Assembly (NCBI GenBank): GCA_029907715.1
Contig: JARYLI010000005.1
Location: 79,349 to 143,348 of the forward strand
Direction: 5' to 3'
Length of the DNA stretch: 64,000 bases
DNA from: Methanothrix sp.
GTDB lineage: Archaea > Halobacteriota > Methanosarcinia > Methanotrichales > Methanotrichaceae
How positions within the stretch are numbered: the first letter of the stretch is position 1; each line of letters begins with the position of its first letter. The position numbers and the translations under genes were made by a program. This document shows positions 59,358 to 64,000 of this stretch, one piece after another. The notes beneath the pieces are model-generated. The model was not told the DNA's origin, ran no database searches, and saw only the letters and a list, made by a program, of their open reading frames with translations.

Positions 59358-59756
59358 TTGATATCAGATAGCGAGATAGATCTGGGTACGATCCTTGGCA
59401 GCTCCATAAAACCTGAGACTGGCGCTGTTGTCGCATTTGTTGGGGTGGTGAGAGCCGATCCGGGTGTCAGAGGGCTGGAGGTGGAGGCGTATGAGGAGGC
59501 AGCTCTGGAGGAACTCCGGAGAATAAAAGAGGAGGCTATCGCCCGCTTTGGAGTCTCCTCTGTTGATGTGGCGCACAGGACGGGGCGGCTCTCGCTGGGC
59601 GAGGTGATTGTTGTGGTGGTATGCGGATCATCCCACCGGAGGGAGGCTTTCCAGGCTTGCGAGTATGTTATCGACGAGCTGAAGAGAAGGGTTCCGATAT
59701 GGAAGAAGGAGCAGACGGAGGATGGGGAGAGATGGGTGAGAGGAGATGCATGCTGA
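59358..59756 (+). CDS. moaE: Molybdopterin synthase catalytic subunit
   Basis: MoaE inserts sulfur from MoaD into precursor Z. The 132 residues contain GAVVAFVGVVRADPGVRGLEVEAYEE, VDVAHRTGRLSLGE, the active-site region SSHRREAFQACEYVIDELKRR and PIWKKE. The start is TTG 59358, directly behind the moaD stop. Its end overlaps cutA. Confidence 0.94.
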   Translation: MISDSEIDLGTILGSSIKPETGAVVAFVGVVRADPGVRGLEVEAYEEAALEELRRIKEEAIARFGVSSVDVAHRTGRLSLGEVIVVVVCGSSHRREAFQACEYVIDELKRRVPIWKKEQTEDGERWVRGDAC

Positions 59757-60049
59757 TAATAACCACAGCGCCTCCCGGAGACGCGGATCGTATAGCACAG
59801 TCCCTTGTTGAGGAGCATCTGGCAGCATGTGTCAGTGTGATCCCGGTCAGATCGCATTTCATCTGGGAGGGAAAGATCTCCAGGGAGAACGAGGAGATGC
59901 TCTTCATTAAAACAACATCCGATGCAGCAGATAGAGCATGCATGCGGATCCTGGAGCTCCACAGCTACCAGCTGCCCGAGATCATAGCTCTGGAGATCGC
60001 GGATGGGCATGAGCCGTATCTGAGATGGATCCATGAGTCTGTGCGGTGA
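59750..60049 (+). CDS. cutA: CutA1-like divalent cation tolerance protein
   Basis: CutA1 forms a trimer of ferredoxin-like subunits with a role in metal tolerance that is still debated. The 99 residues show ITTAPPGDADRIAQSLVEEHLAACVSVIP and SHFIWEGKISRENEEMLFIKT and YQLPEIIALEI. ATG 59750 lies behind GAGAGGAG and overlaps the moaE stop by 7 bases. The frame opens earlier, at 59732. Confidence 0.92.
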   Translation: MLIITTAPPGDADRIAQSLVEEHLAACVSVIPVRSHFIWEGKISRENEEMLFIKTTSDAADRACMRILELHSYQLPEIIALEIADGHEPYLRWIHESVR

Positions 60050-60320
60050 GTGTGCTGATGACCTCTGTTCTCCGGAGACCAACATTCAGGATGCTCAGGG
60101 AGGTTGTGGTGGGCCATATTCCCAGGAAGGCTGATGTGTTTGAATCGTCGGAGTGGCAAACTCCGGGACTCGCGCCAGTGTCGATCAGCACTGCATCTCT
60201 CTGCGAGATTACCGGTTCGCCGGATCACCGGGATGAGCCTCCACGGATTTTCATGTCCCTTAGCAGCCCTGCATGTCGTTCACGTCGCACTAACTCAGGA
60301 ACCCCTTTGGATAGATTACA
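60050..60320. other. 271-bp gap after cutA
   Basis: No gene is supported. A short hairpin CGGAGT-GGCAA-ACTCCG near 60149-60165 could end cutA transcription. Confidence 0.4.
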
Positions 60321-60740
60321 ATGGTGGTGCATTGCATAAAGCAGAAACCGGAACCCTGGTACAGCGAGGGGCTGCGGTTTGAGTGCATTCGGTGCGGCAG
60401 GTGCTGCAGGGGCCCGGGAATCGTCTGGATCTCTCCCGAGGAGTGCAGCGCGATCGCGGATTTTCTGGGTCTCTCTCATGATGTGTTCGTCAGGGAGTAT
60501 CTTCTGGAGTGCGAGCACGGCTTCGTCCTCAGGGACCGTCTGGATATGGGCTGTGTGATGCTGGAGGGCGATCGATGCATCATCTACCCAGCACGACCTC
60601 TCCAGTGCAGTAGCTACCCCTTCTGGGCGGAGATCCTGGAGAGCAGGGATGCATGGCTCTCTGAGGCATCAAGATGCCCTGGCATCAATCGAGGCCGCCT
60701 CTGGAGCTTCAGGGAGATACGAAGCAGGACGCTGAAATAA
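60321..60740 (+). CDS. YkgJ-type cysteine-cluster protein
   Basis: The family binds zinc or iron-sulfur clusters. The 139 residues contain the signature FECIRCGRCCRGPGIVWI at about residues 19-36, then CEHGF, then DMGCVMLEGDRCIIYPARPLQC with YPARPLQCSSYPFW. Function is not known for most members; some relate to protein or RNA modification. It starts at ATG 60321. Confidence 0.85.
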   Translation: MVVHCIKQKPEPWYSEGLRFECIRCGRCCRGPGIVWISPEECSAIADFLGLSHDVFVREYLLECEHGFVLRDRLDMGCVMLEGDRCIIYPARPLQCSSYPFWAEILESRDAWLSEASRCPGINRGRLWSFREIRSRTLK

Positions 60741-61166
60741 CGAGCGCCCCGGGACATGCGAAAGCATCACAAGTTCATCATTGCGCACACACGCATGCCA
60801 CAGTTGTGGATAACATCAGTATTTGCTCGATATCGTGAGCGTGCTTGAGTTACTGATCAAGTGAAGCCGCTATCATCGGGCATAGTCGTTCCTCCAGAAA
60901 TCTCCCATAGGGCGATTTACCTCAACATATTGAGCATGTTCTGGCATCATGCCATTGGACGCTGATTCCCTGAGAGCCCATTCAGTCATTCGCGCCTGGG
61001 GCCTGCTCCTAATCCATCCTATGCTGCTCATTTAAAGCGTAACCGCAACTGTTAAATCCGATTCTCGCCATTCGCGGCCTCGATTGTACAGAGTTGTCCA
61101 TGAATGCCAGAAATCTGGTAATAAGATCTGCCGCACACCACGGCAGATTCAGAGGGCTGGTGGAGA
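60741..61166. other. 426-bp gap with a repeat
   Basis: The repeat at 60819-60945 is the only recognisable item. The remainder is of ordinary composition and should hold the promoter of the CoA-ligase gene. Confidence 0.45.
60819..60945 (+). repeat. Intergenic repeat shared with 44871-44991
   Basis: GTATTTGCTC, TGAGCGTGCTTGAGTTACTG and TCAACATATTGAGCATGTTC match the unit inside IS copy 2. Here it stands alone between genes, showing that it is independent of that IS. Confidence 0.7.
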
Positions 61167-62450
61167 ATGATGTCCAGGTATCACAATGAACGGATGGAGA
61201 CTGCATCCAGAGAGGAGCTGCGCGATATCCAGACTGAGGGGCTCCGCAGGACTGTGCATTACGTTTACGAATCAAATCCTGTTTACAGGAAGCTCTTCGA
61301 CGATCACGGGGTCTCGCCCGAGGAGATCAGAACTCTGGATGATCTCCAGAGGCTGCCGATGATGAACAAGGAGCTGCTCAGAGAGAACTACCCTCTGGGG
61401 CTCAGCTGTGCTCCCAGGGAGTCGATCGTTGAGATGCACATGTCGAGCGGCTCCACGGGGACCCCTGTGATAATGCCGTACACTGATGGGGACCTCGCAC
61501 AGTGGGCGGAATGCATGGCGAGGTGTTACACGATGTCCGGCGCCAGAAGGGGCGATGCTGTGCAGATCACGCCACTCTTCGGGCTGTTCAACGGCGGCTT
61601 CGGCATGTACCACGGCGCAAGGGCCGCAGGCCTTTTTGTCATACCCGCAGGCCCCGGAAACACTGCAAGGCAGATAAGGCTCGCCAGAGATCTCAGGACC
61701 AGAATCATCACCGGGGTTGTGAGCTACGGCTTGCGCCTGATCGAGGTGATGAAAGAGCTAAACGTGGAGCTGCCCGATCTCGAGATCGGGATATTCGGAG
61801 CGGAGACGTTCTCTGATGCGATGAAGAGGAGAATCTCCACAGGTCTCGGCGTGGAGGTCTTCGACATATATGGAATGACAGAGACAGGCGGAGTCGGAAC
61901 CCTCGGGATGGACTGCATGGCGCACGATGGCATACACGTATGGGAGGACCATTACATCGTGGAGATTGTGGATCCAAAGACTGGAGAGCCTGTGGAGGAT
62001 GGCGAGCCCGGGGAGCTTGTCGTTACCTCGATCACAAGAGAGGCGCTCCCTGTGATACGTTTTCGCACCGCAGATCTCACCAGAATCATCTCGCGGGAGC
62101 GCTGCGATTGTGGCAGAACGCACATCAGGATAGCGCCCATAACAGGCAGGCTGGACGACATGATCATAGTGAAGGGCGTGAACTTCTTCCCGAAGCAGGT
62201 TGAGCAGGCGCTGATGCAGATCCCCGGCGTCGGGTCGAACTACCAGATCATCGTCGAGGAGGTCGATGGCGTCAGGGATATCAGGATCAACGTCGAGGCA
62301 GAGCCATGGGTGACGGGGTACACAGTCGAGAAGGCGCTCAAGGAGGCTCTTGGCTTCAGCCCGAAGGGCGACGTCTTCCCCATAGGGTCTCTCCCGAGAA
62401 GCGATGGCAAGGCCCAGAGGGTCATCCACAAGAAGCGTCAGACTGGATAA
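61167..62450 (+). CDS. Phenylacetate-CoA ligase-like adenylating enzyme (PaaK family)
   Basis: The protein activates a carboxylic acid as acyl-adenylate and then CoA thioester. The AMP-binding loop is [17 protein letters not shown], the A5 motif [14 protein letters not shown] near residue 233, and the C-terminal domain has [20 protein letters not shown] and the final lysine region [12 protein letters not shown]. The 427 residues are the short PaaK form. In methanogens the substrate of such enzymes is often unclear. It lies before purE. Confidence 0.9.
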   Translation: MMSRYHNERMETASREELRDIQTEGLRRTVHYVYESNPVYRKLFDDHGVSPEEIRTLDDLQRLPMMNKELLRENYPLGLSCAPRESIVEMHMSSGSTGTPVIMPYTDGDLAQWAECMARCYTMSGARRGDAVQITPLFGLFNGGFGMYHGARAAGLFVIPAGPGNTARQIRLARDLRTRIITGVVSYGLRLIEVMKELNVELPDLEIGIFGAETFSDAMKRRISTGLGVEVFDIYGMTETGGVGTLGMDCMAHDGIHVWEDHYIVEIVDPKTGEPVEDGEPGELVVTSITREALPVIRFRTADLTRIISRERCDCGRTHIRIAPITGRLDDMIIVKGVNFFPKQVEQALMQIPGVGSNYQIIVEEVDGVRDIRINVEAEPWVTGYTVEKALKEALGFSPKGDVFPIGSLPRSDGKAQRVIHKKRQTG

Positions 62451-62476
62451 GGTTAATCATCATCCGAGTTTCCCCT

Positions 62477-62866
62477 ATGGATATGCCAGATGTATCGATA
62501 ATCTCAGGATCAAAATCGGATCAGCATGTCGTGGACAGAATTCTGAGAGTGCTTGATGAGGGCGGAGTGAGCTACGAGCACAGGGTCATCTCTGCGCACA
62601 GGAACCCAAAGGAGCTCGATCAGTACATCGAGAGCACGGATGCAAGGGTATTCATAGCTGTCGCTGGAATGTCGGCTGCACTCCCCGGTGCGGTGGCCGC
62701 CAGGACCGAGAGGCCTGTGATAGGTGTGCCGGTGGGTGGAAAGCTCCTGGGAATAGATGCGCTTCTCTCCATAGTCCAGATGCCTCCCGGCGTGCCTGTT
62801 GCATGTGTCGGGATAGATGCAGGGGAGAATGCCGCATTACTGGCCCTGCGGATGCTAAAATCCTGA
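62477..62866 (+). CDS. purE: N5-CAIR mutase-type PurE
   Basis: PurE forms 4-carboxy-5-aminoimidazole ribonucleotide in purine synthesis. The core is complete in 129 residues: [51 protein letters not shown] and [31 protein letters not shown] 62477 is the real start. Archaeal PurE may use CO2 directly instead of N5-CAIR; the sequence does not settle it. Confidence 0.94.
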   Translation: MDMPDVSIISGSKSDQHVVDRILRVLDEGGVSYEHRVISAHRNPKELDQYIESTDARVFIAVAGMSAALPGAVAARTERPVIGVPVGGKLLGIDALLSIVQMPPGVPVACVGIDAGENAALLALRMLKS

Positions 62867-62872
62867 AGATAG

Positions 62873-62882
62873 CTATTTATAC
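62873..62882 (+). promoter_or_regulatory. TATA-like promoter of the UspA gene
   Basis: CTATTTATAC is about 37-46 bases before ATG 62919. A GGTGGGATTAGG site precedes the ATG, so this transcript likely has a short leader. Confidence 0.5.
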
Positions 62883-62918
62883 CAAGCCGTTGATAGGGGT
62901 CACAAAGGTGGGATTAGG

Positions 62919-63350
62919 ATGTACAAGCGTATTTTGATTGCCACAGATGGCTCCGACAAGTCCAGACTGGCTGCGCAGGAGGGGCTTGAGCTTGCGAAGG
63001 CTCTGGGTGCGGAGGTCCTGGCGCTTTACGTGGTCAACGAGGTAGTCATAGCGAGCGCTGTAAGGCAGCTGGGTGCCGACAAGAAAGAGGTCGAGGCAAA
63101 GCTGCAGAAGCAGGGCGAGAAGGCGCTGGATGACATAAAGGAGATGGGCGAGAAGATTGGCGTCAAGGTCGAGCCTGTCATAAGGATCGGTGCACCTGCA
63201 AATGTCATCATAGATGTGGCCAGAACCGAGAACATCGACTGCATCGTGATGGGCAGCCACGGCGAGAGCGGCGTATCGAAGCTTCTCATAGGCAGCGTGG
63301 TCCAGAAAGTCTTATATTGGGCAACAACTCCTGTCCTGGTAGTGAGATAG
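62919..63350 (+). CDS. Universal stress protein (UspA family)
   Basis: The 143 residues form one Usp domain with the N-terminal ILIATDGSDKSRLA and the ATP-binding motif MGSHGESGVSKLLIGSVVQK followed by VLVVR. It probably binds ATP and helps in stress survival. The stop codon is directly followed by the ATG of a 38-residue membrane peptide. Confidence 0.94.
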   Translation: MYKRILIATDGSDKSRLAAQEGLELAKALGAEVLALYVVNEVVIASAVRQLGADKKEVEAKLQKQGEKALDDIKEMGEKIGVKVEPVIRIGAPANVIIDVARTENIDCIVMGSHGESGVSKLLIGSVVQKVLYWATTPVLVVR

Positions 63351-63467
63351 ATGACTGGCGGAGAGTTCGTCATAGCCGATTCGATGGTGTTTGGCGCATT
63401 TGCAGTTGTGTTTGTCGTTGGTACGCTCCTGGCTTATCTGGTCATAAGCCTTATAGGGGGCAGTTGA
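63351..63467 (+). CDS. 38-residue single-pass membrane peptide after UspA
   Basis: The reading frame MTGGEFVIADSMVFGAFAVV and FVVGTLLAYLVISLIGGS starts on the base after the UspA stop and ends at TGA 63465-63467. It contains one hydrophobic helix of about 22 residues preceded by two acids. Zero spacing to UspA suggests coupled translation. No family was recognised; a small membrane partner or regulator is possible. Confidence 0.6.
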   Translation: MTGGEFVIADSMVFGAFAVVFVVGTLLAYLVISLIGGS

Positions 63468-63528
63468 GGCGGGCGTGCGTCTTCGGAACAGCCGCCTCAT
63501 GTCAACGTTTTTGATTCATTTTTATTGA

Positions 63529-63622
63529 GAGCTGGGCCGGGCTCATGCTGATCGTTTCCTGCATCTGCGAGAGGCCCAGCTCACAGGGATCTGGCATGCC
63601 ACAGAAGGGGCCTGCCAGAATG
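63529..63622. terminator. Two hairpins after the UspA-small protein unit
   Basis: GAGCTGGGCC (63529-63538) pairs perfectly with GGCCCAGCTC (63573-63582). Following at about 63589-63620, CTGGCA pairs with TGCCAG. Such consecutive stems could end transcription or form a small RNA. They lie 60 bases after the last stop. Confidence 0.45.
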
Positions 63623-63770
63623 ATGAAAACAGCGCATGTAATAAAAGACGTGCCAAACGGATGAAGGTGTACGGTGTGCGGATTCGCACAAGATCATGGC
63701 AGTTTAGCTCTTTCATGGTAAGCGATGAATGGAGTTATAGGGCGGCAATTTGGAGGAATACTATCGCGTT

Positions 63771-63894
63771 CGCTCTCATGCATTCAACAACTTGTGGGTC
63801 ATGCCTGGAGGTTGCTGAACGCAATCATTCCCCCGGAAGGAGGGCAGAGCAGGAGCGGTGTCTCTTTGGGCAAGTCATCAGATGGATAAGAGCG
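63771..63894 (-). mobile_element. MITE-like palindrome-ended repeat, copy 6
   Basis: The 124-bp copy starts CGCTCTCATGCATTCAACAA and ends CAGATGGATAAGAGCG. It is flanked by the exact 8-base direct repeat ATCGCGTT at 63763-63770 and 63895-63902, the clearest sign in the window that these repeats insert by transposition. Confidence 0.88.
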
Positions 63895-63979
63895 ATCGCG
63901 TTTATGTGCATCATGCCTTGGTCATTGGTTAAGGATTTTATGTAAATATAGTGATCATGAAATTTGACAAATTGAGATC

Positions 63980-63996
63980 TCTCCATAGTGGAGAGT
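63980..63996. other. Short perfect hairpin at the right edge
   Basis: CTCTCCA-TAG-TGGAGAG forms a seven-pair stem near the end of the window. It may be part of a promoter or terminator of a neighbouring gene outside the view. Confidence 0.3.
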
Positions 63997-64000
63997 TTGA

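Noticed and set aside
60046..60339. A 97-residue open frame after cutA
   Set aside because: It begins inside the cutA stop region and has no domain or conserved composition; the region holds a small hairpin instead.

Overview
The window is from a methanogenic archaeon and fits a Methanothrix (Methanosaeta)-type genome, most like M. thermophila; that assignment rests on memory of gene content and was not checked by a search. The archaeal signs are: RNA polymerase split into B''/B' and A'/A'', RpoL and RpoH, a Csl4 exosome subunit, ABCE1, Hef, CetZ, eukaryote-type ribosomal proteins (L30e, L37e), an LSm protein, geranylgeranyl reductase and AhbB. The methanogen signs are the DUF1699, DUF1890 and DUF1894 families. 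Genes are tightly packed, often overlap by 4 bases, use many GTG and TTG starts, and carry GGAGG/GGTG ribosome-binding sites.

Layout. 1-9.4 kb: end of an MCM-like gene, a sugar nucleotidyltransferase, dCMP deaminase, a UbiA prenyltransferase, then a minus-strand RNA-processing run (rtcA, rpoL, csl4, RNA methylase, ABCE1, an EMC6-like protein). 10-12.4 kb: rpsM-rpsD-rpsK-rpoD and tRNA-Leu. 12.4-18 kb: an accessory region with a truncated tyrosine integrase beside the tRNA, a wHTH/nucleotidyltransferase pair resembling a toxin-antitoxin module, an AT-rich stretch, an alcohol dehydrogenase, a glycosyltransferase and a decayed IS481-like element. 18-29 kb: leuD-leuB, an intron-bearing tRNA-Lys, then the large transcription/translation run rpoH-B''-B'-A'-A''-L30e-nusA-S12-S7. 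29-37 kb: fdhD, an ABC exporter, a secreted beta-gamma-crystallin-like protein, DUF1699, a thioredoxin-like protein, tpiA, acyP, ferredoxin, geranylgeranyl reductase, cyclophilin, tRNA-Gly. 37.6-43 kb: a secreted beta-helix protein, then the siroheme/tetrapyrrole run ahbB-siroheme synthase-hemA-hemB. 43-45.3 kb: nadA among mobile-element debris. 45.3-55.4 kb: hef, purF-L37e-LSm, a PUA protein, two small paralogous zinc-ribbon proteins, family II pyrophosphatase, class II photolyase, CetZ. 55.5-64 kb: a secreted adhesion-type protein, divergent nadC/nadX, DUF1890-DUF1894-moaD-moaE-cutA, a cysteine-cluster protein, a PaaK-type ligase, purE, UspA and a 38-residue membrane peptide.

The most striking unexplained structure is a family of about 123-131 bp palindrome-ended repeats. 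They start CGCTCTTAT and end ATAAGAGCG, and lie only between genes. There are at least six full copies plus short ones, and several are flanked by 8-base direct repeats (two exact, two 7/8). They behave like a miniature transposable element (MITE). One copy sits inside an internally deleted IS481-like element. Also notable are the truncated integrase at tRNA-Leu, the zinc-ribbon paralogue pair, a FdhD without its usual cysteine motif, and several strong intergenic hairpins.
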